A stretch of DNA of 64,000 bases from the NCBI GenBank assembly GCA_002373875.1, contig DFKQ01000060.1, forward strand, positions 13,194 through 77,193, written 5' to 3'. The stretch is from Lachnospiraceae bacterium UBA3641 (GTDB lineage Bacteria > Bacillota > Clostridia > Lachnospirales > Lachnospiraceae). Positions 52,630 to 61,279 of this stretch are shown here, piece after piece. How positions within the stretch are numbered: position 1 is the first letter of the stretch; every line of letters begins with the position of its first letter. The notes beneath the pieces were generated by a model, which did not search any database, was not told where the DNA came from, and was given only the letters and a program-made list of their open reading frames with translations. The position numbers and the translations under genes are program-made.

Positions 52630-55600
52630 TTATCTGACCGTAATATTAATGGTGCATTTCCCGCTGCTTCCATCATTTGGAGCAATTGTAACCTTGTACT
52701 TTCCCTTCTTATTACCGATAATATAGGCCCCATAAGCGGCTACTCCTCCGGAAGTGGCCTTTTTTATACCCAGTCCCTGCTTATTTACCTTGACATCGAA
52801 TTCATAACTCGGAGTTCCGGATAGATCAGCCAGACTTGACACAAATATTTTGGCGGCTCCCACTGTCCCGGTCTCATTAAGCTTAATAACTACATTTCTC
52901 GTATAAGGCACCATTTTTGTAATATTTGCGCAACAGTAAACGGAATATCGTGCCTGTACACCGCTTCCGTCCTTGGCCGTCGCCGTGATCGTAGCGTAGC
53001 CGACGGATGACTTAGCCTTAACCTTACCGCTTCCGTTAACACTTATACAAGACGGATTACTTGATTTATAAGTGAACTTTGTCGAGGCATTGCTTACAGG
53101 GCCATAGTCAGTCTCTATTATGGTTGACAGCTTTATGCTCTTGCCCCTCGCCAGATGATCAGACCTGCCCTCCGGAAGCGCAAGTCTTATGGCTGAAGGC
53201 GGATTCACAACCGTAACCTTTAACTCTTTCCTGATCCCCGATCCATCGGTCGAAGCCACCGTGATAATGGCTGTTCCCGTTCCTTTACCGGTAGCAAGAA
53301 CCGTAAGATAAGAAGCTGTACAAGCTGCAGTTACGATTCCCGGATTTGAGCTTGTCACAGTTAAATAATTCTTATCAGTTATCTTATCCCCCGAAGCATT
53401 AATGGCCGAAATAACAACCTGCCCCCCATTCGGGCACGAATATGCATTTCTTACTCTGAAGATCGTAAGCTTCGAACTGCCCAGAGATATAGACTTTACC
53501 CCACTCTTCGCTTCACGTATATAAAAGAGGACTCTGTTGTATACGTTGCTTCCATCTGCTGCCGTAGCCTGTATCCCATATTGCCCGGCCACTGTCTTGG
53601 CTGATGTCGTAACTTTACCGCTTCCCGGATTGACCTTAACGCCGCAGTCATCAATCGTGGTTGACGAGGGAACCACATATAATGACCAGGTTACCTTTTG
53701 GTCAGATGCCGCAGCAGGCAGCACCGCTGCCTTAGCCGTGAATCCCTTACCCGCTGTTATATAACCATTAACATTCGGATATGTTATATTTACACCTGTC
53801 ACATACTGCTTAACCGTAACATTTACTTTTTTTACAATACCGCTCCCATCCGCTGCGGCAAGTGTCATCACTGCCTTACCGGACGAAACGCCCGTAATCT
53901 TGAGAGTTTTTCCGCTGATAGCGGCAGTTGCAACAGATGTGTCTGATGATGTCACCTTAACATACCCGCTTATGCCACCGGGTTCTGTCCCGTCGCTCAT
54001 GGTTACATCTATATCTGTTTCGACCGTTTTGCCATTATATACAGTCAGCTTATCCGACCTTGGTTTTATCGTTTTAACACACTTATCCGGCGAAGCGATC
54101 GTTACCGTTAATGTTCCTGACTTATTGCTTCCGTCAAGGGTAGTGGCTGTTACAGTGCAGGAAGTGGCCTTAGCCCCTGCTGATACCATAAGGAGACCGG
54201 ATGCGTTAATCGATATACCTGTCATGTCCGATGCGGTGACCGTCCATTTAACCTTTTTATCGGCAACATAGGCCGGCGACACAGCAGCCTCGATCTGCAG
54301 GTTAGCACCCCTTTTTACCGTATTAACTCTGTTTTTACCGCTTACCGTTACCGAGTCAGCCTTAGGCTTCAGGTTATAGGTAAACGCCACCTGCCTACTT
54401 GCAAGCCTGTTTGTATCACTTACGGTGAGAGCTCTCAGCACTGCCTTGGATGATCCCGTCATGCTTATTGTATTTCCCGCAGTATAAGCCTTCGCATTTG
54501 ATGATATAACACCGGCCTTATATGTAATCCCACTCCCGTCAATGGTATAGTAGATCGTAGCTCCGGGAATCGAATTAAATTTAACATTGACCGATTTCCT
54601 GTCGTAGGTACCGGGCTTTGTGTCAACGCTCGGCTCTGACGGAGCCGATAAAGATGTTGTCAGTCCAAGACATTTGGCAAGATTTGGTGTTCCTTTACCT
54701 ACTCCGGATTTAATACATCCCGATTCCATCCAGCTTTTGAGATTCTCGACCTTAGTTTCTCCGGTTCCCGTAACCCTGCCCGTACTAAGCAGCACTGCCC
54801 CGACACCTGCAATAGCAGGGGTTGCCTGACTGGTACCGCTCATGGAATCATATGAAGAGCTTGAATCATTTGCCACAGAATATATATCCACACCGGGACC
54901 TGTAAAATCAATATCTCCCCGGTTTGAAAAATAAGTCAATTTGTTATTACGATCAACCGCCGCAACCGATATGGCACCCTTGTATCTGGCCGGATAACCG
55001 ATAGCATTTGTTGATTCATTGCCTGCTGCGCAGAATACCGCCACTCCATTTTTATATGCGTTTTGTACAGATGTTTTAAGAGGTTCACTGTATGCGGAAC
55101 CCGTGATACTGATATTGATAACATCGACCTTGTAAGTGTTCACGGCATAGTCTATCGCACTGATCAGTCCGCTGTCGCTTATCGAATTATTACTTTTATT
55201 AACATTTATAACATACAGAGAAGCTCCATAAGCTACCCCGCTGCCTCCCTTTAAGTTATTTCCGGTTGCCTTTATAATACCGGAAACATTTGTACCATGC
55301 CCGTTTATATCGGTAGCTGCGCTGATACCATCCTCTCCGCAGCCTCTTTTCCCGACAGTTGTAATATCCTCATGGCTGTCTATTATTCCCGTATCTATTA
55401 CACATACCTTAACACCTGCCCCGGTATAACCTGCCTGCCATGCGTATTTGGAGCCGATGAGATCATGATGCCACTGGTACATTTCATCTGTCGGCTTTAA
55501 CATGGGGTCATTGCCCTGATCGCTAATGCTGCCTCCGTCGGCAACTATTTCACCATCCTCATCATAGAATTCCACAGTCCCTCCGTCAGGACTTATTTCT

Positions 55601-56292
55601 ATATCTTCGGGCGTCATGGCATACCAGGGAAGCTCTTCCTCATCCCCCTTATTCACGCAGGAATCCGTATCATTCTCCATATCAGGCTCAGAACCCTGAT
55701 CCGCAGCTTCCACTGCAGGCTTCGAAATGTCGGGCTCAATAATATCATCGCACAGATACCTGTAGTAATCAGGCCATGCCGCCGGAAGTCTTGTTCTTTC
55801 ATCGGCAGACGCAACAACCGCATCGATCACAGTAGCTTCAGGCCTCTCCGGATCTTCATTAAGCTCGATCACGGCAAGATCGTTGTTATAGGATACAAGC
55901 TCACCGTTAAAAGCTTCAGCGTATTTCTCCGCTTCATCAGGTGCAGCTGCCTCAACAAGTATCCTGTCCTCAACATAATCCCTGCCTTCTTCAAGATCAT
56001 TGTTCTGATCTACATGCTCACTGAGCAGAGCCTTATCATCAAGCATCCGGGAGCTTATCGCAAAGCCGTCATCAAGTCCGGGAAACATTCCGTTATTTAT
56101 CTCATTTTGACTGACACCGATGTTACCATCAACCGGTTCTTCATCAAATATCTCAATTTCATCTGCGATTCCGTTCCCCGACACGGACAGCGCATCCTTC
56201 ATTACGACATCTGCCGCACTTACGCTTTCGCCTGTCAGCATAACAATGCACATGACAATGGCAAGACATCTCGTCAGGTAATTCCGTTTCAT
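52630..56292 (-). CDS. Secreted subtilase (S8) with Ig-like BIG2 repeats
   Basis: 1220 residues. A signal peptide (about 1-26) is followed by a propeptide-like segment at about 110-178 (DEAEKYAEAFNGELVSYNND). The S8 domain has Asp300 (VCVIDTGI), His332 (NGHGTNVSG), Asn425 (CAAGNES) and Ser488 (MSGTSQATP), so it is catalytically complete. From about 560 a chitobiase-type beta domain and some six BIG2-like repeats (about 640-1220, e.g. SSDTSVATAAISGKTLKITG) follow. No LPxTG or membrane anchor is visible. The upstream small gene encodes a protein like its propeptide. Confidence 0.93.
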   Translation of the reverse strand: MKRNYLTRCLAIVMCIVMLTGESVSAADVVMKDALSVSGNGIADEIEIFDEEPVDGNIGVSQNEINNGMFPGLDDGFAISSRMLDDKALLSEHVDQNNDLEEGRDYVEDRILVEAAAPDEAEKYAEAFNGELVSYNNDLAVIELNEDPERPEATVIDAVVASADERTRLPAAWPDYYRYLCDDIIEPDISKPAVEAADQGSEPDMENDTDSCVNKGDEEELPWYAMTPEDIEISPDGGTVEFYDEDGEIVADGGSISDQGNDPMLKPTDEMYQWHHDLIGSKYAWQAGYTGAGVKVCVIDTGIIDSHEDITTVGKRGCGEDGISAATDINGHGTNVSGIIKATGNNLKGGSGVAYGASLYVINVNKSNNSISDSGLISAIDYAVNTYKVDVINISITGSAYSEPLKTSVQNAYKNGVAVFCAAGNESTNAIGYPARYKGAISVAAVDRNNKLTYFSNRGDIDFTGPGVDIYSVANDSSSSYDSMSGTSQATPAIAGVGAVLLSTGRVTGTGETKVENLKSWMESGCIKSGVGKGTPNLAKCLGLTTSLSAPSEPSVDTKPGTYDRKSVNVKFNSIPGATIYYTIDGSGITYKAGVISSNAKAYTAGNTISMTGSSKAVLRALTVSDTNRLASRQVAFTYNLKPKADSVTVSGKNRVNTVKRGANLQIEAAVSPAYVADKKVKWTVTASDMTGISINASGLLMVSAGAKATSCTVTATTLDGSNKSGTLTVTIASPDKCVKTIKPRSDKLTVYNGKTVETDIDVTMSDGTEPGGISGYVKVTSSDTSVATAAISGKTLKITGVSSGKAVMTLAAADGSGIVKKVNVTVKQYVTGVNITYPNVNGYITAGKGFTAKAAVLPAAASDQKVTWSLYVVPSSTTIDDCGVKVNPGSGKVTTSAKTVAGQYGIQATAADGSNVYNRVLFYIREAKSGVKSISLGSSKLTIFRVRNAYSCPNGGQVVISAINASGDKITDKNYLTVTSSNPGIVTAACTASYLTVLATGKGTGTAIITVASTDGSGIRKELKVTVVNPPSAIRLALPEGRSDHLARGKSIKLSTIIETDYGPVSNASTKFTYKSSNPSCISVNGSGKVKAKSSVGYATITATAKDGSGVQARYSVYCCANITKMVPYTRNVVIKLNETGTVGAAKIFVSSLADLSGTPSYEFDVKVNKQGLGIKKATSGGVAAYGAYIIGNKKGKYKVTIAPNDGSSGKCTINITVR

Positions 56293-56315
56293 CTTGATCC
56301 CCTTTCAAATATGAC

Positions 56316-56717
56316 CTAATCCGCAAACCTTTTATAGTTGTACGACAGGGCAGGATATCCTTTTCTTACGCCATCTTCCATCATACTGTTTATATCAATC
56401 CCATCATCTGCCAGAAATACAGCAAGTCCTTCATTGTAGCTGTCCAGCTCTATACCATACAGGGCAGCCGCTTCCTCAGCTTTATCCCTGCTATCAAAGC
56501 TCCCGATCAGCTGGATATACCCATCCGTTTTTACCATCATGGATTCCTGCACGAAATTGGAAGATAATGTCTGTTCCACAGGATATTCATATCTTCTTTT
56601 ATTCATGTTGATAAAAATAATAATACCCGCAGCCAAAAGCACTCCGGCTGCGGATAATACAATACCAGTCATCCTCTTGCTCTTTTTTAAATCCGTTCCC
56701 GTTCCGTTATCAGGCAT
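56316..56717 (-). CDS. Membrane-anchored, subtilase-propeptide-like small protein
   Basis: About 133 residues from the ATG at 56717, which overlaps the DHH stop by eight bases. One membrane helix (about 16-37, TGIVLSAAGVLLAAGIIIFI) precedes an outer domain. The segment KAEEAAALYGIELDSYNEGLA lines up with AEKYAEAFNGELVSYNNDLA in the propeptide region of the subtilase encoded 23 bases downstream, and both continue to a PALSYNYKRF / PAAWPDYYRYL end. Propeptides of this kind (inhibitor I9-like) fold and inhibit subtilases. It may be a separate inhibitor or folding helper held at the membrane. Confidence 0.8.
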   Translation of the reverse strand: MPDNGTGTDLKKSKRMTGIVLSAAGVLLAAGIIIFINMNKRRYEYPVEQTLSSNFVQESMMVKTDGYIQLIGSFDSRDKAEEAAALYGIELDSYNEGLAVFLADDGIDINSMMEDGVRKGYPALSYNYKRFAD

Positions 56718-57636
56718 TCGCAAGTTCACACAGTTCCTTAAGCATCTTGGGAAGTCCTTCATTCATGGTCTCATCCGAGAACTGGCAGGTACCCACCTTC
56801 TCATGACCGCCTCCGTTATACTTAAGCATAAGATGACCCACATTAACCTTGCAGGTCTTATTGAGTATGCTGTAACCGACTGCGGCAGAACATCCGTGAC
56901 CGCCTCGTCCGTTAACTATCCAGGCGGATATGTTCTGCTCAGGATACATGCTGTATATCATGAAGCGGTTTCCTGTATATATAGGGTCAACACCGCGCAG
57001 ATCGCTTATTATTACATTCCCTTCCGTGCGGGTATGGGCCTTAACCATCTCCTTGAACTTGGCCGTCTGCTCCTCATAAACCTCTATACGCTCCTTAACA
57101 TCAGGCATGGCAAGAATCTCGGCAGTTGACTTATCCTTGCAGGCGACCATCAGCTTCTCCATAAGCTGATAATTGGATACTGTGAACTGTCTCCATCTTC
57201 CAAGACCGGTCCTTGGATCCATAAGGAATCCCACAAGGATCCATCCCTGTGGATTCATGATCTCATCTATCGTAAGGTTGCCCGAATCAACCTTGTCAAC
57301 AGCAACCATCATTTCATCGAAGTTCGGAAATGTCTCCTTGCCGCCGTAATACTCGTATATGATACGGGCACATGAAGGAGTGATCCTGCTCTCTCCCTTG
57401 TATTTGCCCTCGAGCTGGTTGCGCTCAAATTCACTGGAATGATGATCAAACCACAGGCCGCATCCTTCCACATAAGGAACATTGGCAAGACAGTCATTCT
57501 CATTTATCTCCACAAGTCCATCCTGAAGATCCTTGGGATGCGCAAATGTCCAATGATCAACAACTCCTGCTGCAAGCAACAGAGCTCCGCAAGCCAGTCC
57601 GTCGAAGTCCGATCTCGTTACCAACCTCATAGCCAT
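56710..57636 (-). CDS. DHH family phosphoesterase (exopolyphosphatase-like)
   Basis: 308 residues. RLVTRSDFDGLACGALLL (DxD metal site), GLWFDHHSSEFERN (DHH motif) and a C-terminal KYNGGGHEKVGTCQF (DHHA1-type) form a complete DHH/DHHA1-like protein. Such enzymes cleave oligonucleotides, cyclic dinucleotides or polyphosphate; substrate is not clear. GGGAGG lies eight bases before the ATG. It leads a three-gene run with the propeptide-like gene and the subtilase. Confidence 0.9.
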   Translation of the reverse strand: MAMRLVTRSDFDGLACGALLLAAGVVDHWTFAHPKDLQDGLVEINENDCLANVPYVEGCGLWFDHHSSEFERNQLEGKYKGESRITPSCARIIYEYYGGKETFPNFDEMMVAVDKVDSGNLTIDEIMNPQGWILVGFLMDPRTGLGRWRQFTVSNYQLMEKLMVACKDKSTAEILAMPDVKERIEVYEEQTAKFKEMVKAHTRTEGNVIISDLRGVDPIYTGNRFMIYSMYPEQNISAWIVNGRGGHGCSAAVGYSILNKTCKVNVGHLMLKYNGGGHEKVGTCQFSDETMNEGLPKMLKELCELANA

Positions 57637-57673
57637 AACAAAATACCTCCCGCTTAAGCTATTTCATTCTTTT

Positions 57674-57703
57674 ATTGTAAAATATTTACATGTAATAAAT
57701 CAA
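57674..57703 (-). promoter_or_regulatory. Promoter of the DHH-inhibitor-subtilase unit
   Basis: Minus strand TTGATT (57698-57703), 18 bases, TACAAT (57674-57679), about 38 bases upstream of the DHH start. Confidence 0.55.
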
Positions 57704-57790
57704 GAGTATATTGAATAATTCTACCCTTATGCTCATCTGAACATCGTAAGAAGTACTCCGTACTTCTTTTGATACGCTCGCCGCTATGGC

Positions 57791-57838
57791 ATCATAAGGA
57801 ATCCACCACTTGCTTCGCTTCGTGGTACCCCTTATGAT
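57791..57838. repeat. 48-base palindrome (TCATAAGG family) at a stop codon
   Basis: ATCATAAGG and CTTATGAT outer arms with a CCAC...GTGG inner stem and a TTCG-containing loop. It overlaps the last base of the stop of the lectin-like protein gene and could end its transcript. A separate hairpin AAGAAGTAC-TCC-GTACTTCTT lies at 57750-57770. The remainder of the 57637-57837 gap holds the promoter above. Confidence 0.8.
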
Positions 57839-60429
57839 CATCGAAACATCAGTCTGCCGCCACAGTAATACCTTGCGAAATCATCCGAATCGATCACAGC
57901 CCTCATTTCAAAGAGGCCGCCGGCCTTCTTGGCGTTCATTGGATCACCGGTACATAGGTAGTATTCCTTATCATCACCGGATGATCTGTAGTAATAATAG
58001 TCACCGTAATGGCTGTATACAGATGCTCCAAACTCTACAGGCATCATGATCGTGGGGTAGTTCTCATCATATGACATTTTTTTGATACAAATATCATTCG
58101 TATTGTTATGATCGGAAATACCACCGTCAAGGCCCATGTTCTGCTCGGGAATAAATGCATCAAGCTCCTGCTCTTCGCCGTTGCCATCCGTAAAAAAGAA
58201 GATTCCGTCTTTAATATATGAGTCCGCGCCCAACATTGTCATCTCACTGCCGTAAATATTCTCTATGTTTCTGTATTTGAAGCCATGCCTTCCGTTGTTT
58301 GCCCCAAGATATCCGGTGCAATAGCCAATGCTTCCGGTTTTACCCGTTTTGGAAGGGTAGGAGGCTATAACCGTTTCGCCGGCCCTTATATCTATCGGCT
58401 CACCGTCAAAACTGATCTCTATATGGCCCCCATCTGTTACAACCGATGTTATCTCCCTGCAGGCTCCGCCTTCGATCCCGTTTTCATCCTCATCTTCTGT
58501 CCTATCGGCCCTCTGCATGACTTCTTCGGTTCCATTCGGACCTCCCGCATTCTCCAGAGCTCCCCATCCGTCAGAAGCGGTCAGAAATACAACCGACGAT
58601 CCTTCTTCAAGCTTTTGAGTAGCATAGAAGTCATTCACAACTATCTTGTTGGAGGCTTGCATGCTTTGCAGGGCTATGGCCGTATTTTTGTTATTGTAAT
58701 CCTTGATCTGACTGTAATAGTATAGATCCTGTTCACCTGCCATTAAGGAGGTCGCGTCCATACACCCTGTTTCCACCATGAAAAGCTTCTGTATCGCAGA
58801 ATACATGTTATAGCCCAGGGCCCGGTAACCGTCCCCATTGCTCCTTGCCATTACCCTCATATCATCATACTTCATATTTACAGCCGGATAAACACCTGCC
58901 TTGCTTAGAAGCACATCATTCTCCACACTCCCCAGATAAGCTCCGATGTAAACATGCTCTTTTTCTTCACCACCGTCCAAAAATACCGGATCTATAACGT
59001 AACCGTCATGTTCTGTTCCGCTTATCCATATCTGTTCCGTATCATCTGTTTGGATCCTTTTAATATAAAACTTCGGGATCTCAACCATTACATTTCCGTT
59101 TGTACCATCATCGGAGTAGCCCGGCTGTCCCTGATATACCACCGTCATCCCGTTTTCATCATTCACCAGATTACACAGTCTGATCTCCGACCACGGATAA
59201 GCCAGATCAAAATCATTCCCTGTACCGCCTACCCATTCATTATCGGCATAGTAATCAAAGTGCATACCTACGGCATCCCCAAGCCTGCGTCCCGCCGAAA
59301 TCCCGCGAGACGTCGAAAATTCCACGCCATACTCCGCATCAACGCTGCCGGTAGTTCTCTCACCCTTCTCTTCAACTATGACTTTACCGCACACTTCACC
59401 CTGCATAAATATTCCTGCTCCGTCATAAATTGCAGGGGGAACAATGTCAAGATCCTGCATATACGTTCCATTAACATACAGGGACCATTTACCGTCCTCG
59501 TATCTGACCGACTGGCCGCTCGTCAGGTCCGGGAGTTCACATGAACTTGCTCCCGAATCCGAGAAACCCTGCAGCATTGTGCCGTAATACATTACGATTC
59601 CCCTGCTGTCGGAAAATGTTCTTCCGTCTATTGATTCATCTGCGTAAGTAACACGGCATTTTACAGCATCTTCAGGGATATTCATTATTGAATAAGACCT
59701 GTTATTAAGTTCTATCGACCCCATTCTGCACAGGACATTCTCACCTTCCTCCTGTGTATTTTCCTCTTCCTCCTCATTCTCTTCATAATAAAGGTCTTCT
59801 ATATTCGAAATCTCACCATTTGCATTCATAAACTGCCATACCGCACAGTTCATATCGCCCGTAAGTATTATCGAGCCCTTACTCTTGTCAACTTCCGTCC
59901 ATGGGGTTGTCCTGCAGCCCTTCTCATCCGTGAGTTCATCTCTTATGCCGTTCACCCTGCCCGTATCATAACCCTCGGGCGTTATGTCTTCACCCTTGAA
60001 GATCAGTTCCATCCCCTGCGTGAAGCCGACTACCGGCTCTATCGTAATGCTCACCGAATCACTTTCAACATGATAGAAGGGTTCATTCACCGATATCTCA
60101 TTCCCGGCATAATCAGCCATTCCCACGGCAAGCTTATATGTCTTAATTGCGTTTACTTCATCACCAAGCTCCTTATACCATCCCGCAAGCTCTATCTCCT
60201 CTTCAAAGACATCATCCCTGTTGAGACAATAGTATTCCATCTGAGTGACTGCCTTCTTGATATCTCCTTCTTCATAGAACTTATGGGCATGTTCAAGCAT
60301 CTCATCACGATTAAACGTGACAGATCTGCCCTTCTTATGTGTGCCGTATACAACGATTCCCACGCACACAAGTACCCCTATAAGTACCGTTATCAAAACA
60401 ATTCTGACATTTGACCGTTCAAAACTCAT
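57838..60429 (-). CDS. Membrane-anchored C-type-lectin-like (formylglycine-enzyme-fold) protein
   Basis: About 863 residues from the ATG at 60429 (GGGGAAG upstream). One membrane helix (about 9-30) and a helical TPR-like stretch (about 40-105) precede an outer region with a beta-rich segment (about 300-360). The C-terminal 400 residues resemble the C-type-lectin fold seen in phage tail and diversity-retroelement target proteins: MVEIPKFYIKRIQTDD, VIDPVFLDGGEEKEHVYIGAYL, FKYRNIENIYGSE and the end YYCGGRLMFR. The Tyr-rich stretch just before the end (VYSHYGDYYYY) is unusual. No catalytic Cys pair of true formylglycine enzymes is evident. Probably a surface binding protein. Confidence 0.7.
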   Translation of the reverse strand: MSFERSNVRIVLITVLIGVLVCVGIVVYGTHKKGRSVTFNRDEMLEHAHKFYEEGDIKKAVTQMEYYCLNRDDVFEEEIELAGWYKELGDEVNAIKTYKLAVGMADYAGNEISVNEPFYHVESDSVSITIEPVVGFTQGMELIFKGEDITPEGYDTGRVNGIRDELTDEKGCRTTPWTEVDKSKGSIILTGDMNCAVWQFMNANGEISNIEDLYYEENEEEEENTQEEGENVLCRMGSIELNNRSYSIMNIPEDAVKCRVTYADESIDGRTFSDSRGIVMYYGTMLQGFSDSGASSCELPDLTSGQSVRYEDGKWSLYVNGTYMQDLDIVPPAIYDGAGIFMQGEVCGKVIVEEKGERTTGSVDAEYGVEFSTSRGISAGRRLGDAVGMHFDYYADNEWVGGTGNDFDLAYPWSEIRLCNLVNDENGMTVVYQGQPGYSDDGTNGNVMVEIPKFYIKRIQTDDTEQIWISGTEHDGYVIDPVFLDGGEEKEHVYIGAYLGSVENDVLLSKAGVYPAVNMKYDDMRVMARSNGDGYRALGYNMYSAIQKLFMVETGCMDATSLMAGEQDLYYYSQIKDYNNKNTAIALQSMQASNKIVVNDFYATQKLEEGSSVVFLTASDGWGALENAGGPNGTEEVMQRADRTEDEDENGIEGGACREITSVVTDGGHIEISFDGEPIDIRAGETVIASYPSKTGKTGSIGYCTGYLGANNGRHGFKYRNIENIYGSEMTMLGADSYIKDGIFFFTDGNGEEQELDAFIPEQNMGLDGGISDHNNTNDICIKKMSYDENYPTIMMPVEFGASVYSHYGDYYYYRSSGDDKEYYLCTGDPMNAKKAGGLFEMRAVIDSDDFARYYCGGRLMFR

Positions 60430-60496
60430 ATTCTTCCCCAAAAAGCTTTATAATCTTCAGCCTGTCATCACATACGCGCCCGAAGAGCGCTGCACA

Positions 60497-60525
60497 AAAA
60501 AACTGGGGGCATATCTCAGCCCCCG
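60497..60525 (-). terminator. Rho-independent terminator of the secreted-protein gene
   Basis: On the minus strand GGGGGC-TGAGATAT-GCCCCC followed by AG and seven T. It ends the run 63596-60620. Confidence 0.85.
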
Positions 60526-60619
60526 TCTGCCACAAGCCTTTTGAACTTTGATTAATCACGCGTGACTAATCTCATCCCCGTTCACGGGACGAGAAAAAGT
60601 TTATTACTAAAAAACCGTA

Positions 60620-61207
60620 TTACTTAGGTGCTACTGCATTACATACAATAGCAATAGATGCTATAGGACCTGCAGGCTTATTATAAGTGAGCTTGCCATT
60701 TTCTATCTTGGTCGGAGTAACAAATTCAACCTGACCGGTAGGCCTCTGTATCATTACGGTATAACTTAACCCATTAACAATAAGACCATTACTTACAACG
60801 TCTTTACCTGCCTTACCGGAAGGAACAAATGCAGTTACAAGCGCAGCATTCATTCCGATAGCCCTCAGATAATTACTGTATGCAATGATAGTGGTCTTGC
60901 TTACAGGTGCAACTGCCCCGGTATTAGACTGCGATGCAGCAAGAAGAGCAATTAGGCTGTCGGTTATAGGCTGACCTGTGGGAGTTGTGAACACAGGCTC
61001 CTTAGCCGGTTGGCTGCTTGTCGAGCCGGAACTCGAAGAACTGCTGCTCGATGATCCTGAAGATGAATCATTGCTGTCAGGTACCACTCCCCAATAACCG
61101 CCGCCATTTGGTGAAGTCTGGACAAATACACGCTTAGCCGATACCGGTACACACATTGAAATAATGAGCAGAGAAGCGATAACCACTGACATAAATCTCT
61201 TTTTCAC
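60620..61207 (-). CDS. Secreted Ser-rich linker protein, unknown function
   Basis: 195 residues from a GTG with AAGGGGG upstream. A clear signal peptide (about 1-24, ending VSA) is followed by VFVQTSPNGGGYWGVVPDS and a run of Ser/Gly (about 48-66), a flexible linker. The C-terminal part (about 80-195) is a small domain with SYTVMIQRPTGQVEFVTPTK. No sorting signal is visible. A perfect TATAAT (61250-61255 on the minus strand) lies upstream. I do not recognise the C-terminal family. Confidence 0.8.
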   Translation of the reverse strand: MKKRFMSVVIASLLIISMCVPVSAKRVFVQTSPNGGGYWGVVPDSNDSSSGSSSSSSSSSGSTSSQPAKEPVFTTPTGQPITDSLIALLAASQSNTGAVAPVSKTTIIAYSNYLRAIGMNAALVTAFVPSGKAGKDVVSNGLIVNGLSYTVMIQRPTGQVEFVTPTKIENGKLTYNKPAGPIASIAIVCNAVAPK

Positions 61208-61249
61208 TTTGCGAAGTCCCCCTTTCTAAAGAGTGCTTGTGACTTAAAC

Positions 61250-61255
61250 ATTATA
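61250..61255 (-). promoter_or_regulatory. -10 box for the secreted Ser-rich gene
   Basis: Perfect TATAAT on the minus strand, 43 bases upstream of the GTG start; no convincing -35 box at 16-18 bases, though a TTGACA lies 29 bases upstream. Confidence 0.4.
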
Positions 61256-61279
61256 CACTAAAATTTACTAGTTTGCATC

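Noticed and set aside
57721..57790. Small RNA or riboswitch
   Set aside because: Only a short AAGAAGTAC-TCC-GTACTTCTT hairpin is present, with no known riboswitch core.
57838..58050. Diversity-generating retroelement variable region
   Set aside because: Fold and codon pattern are suggestive, but no reverse transcriptase, accessory gene or template repeat is visible in the window.
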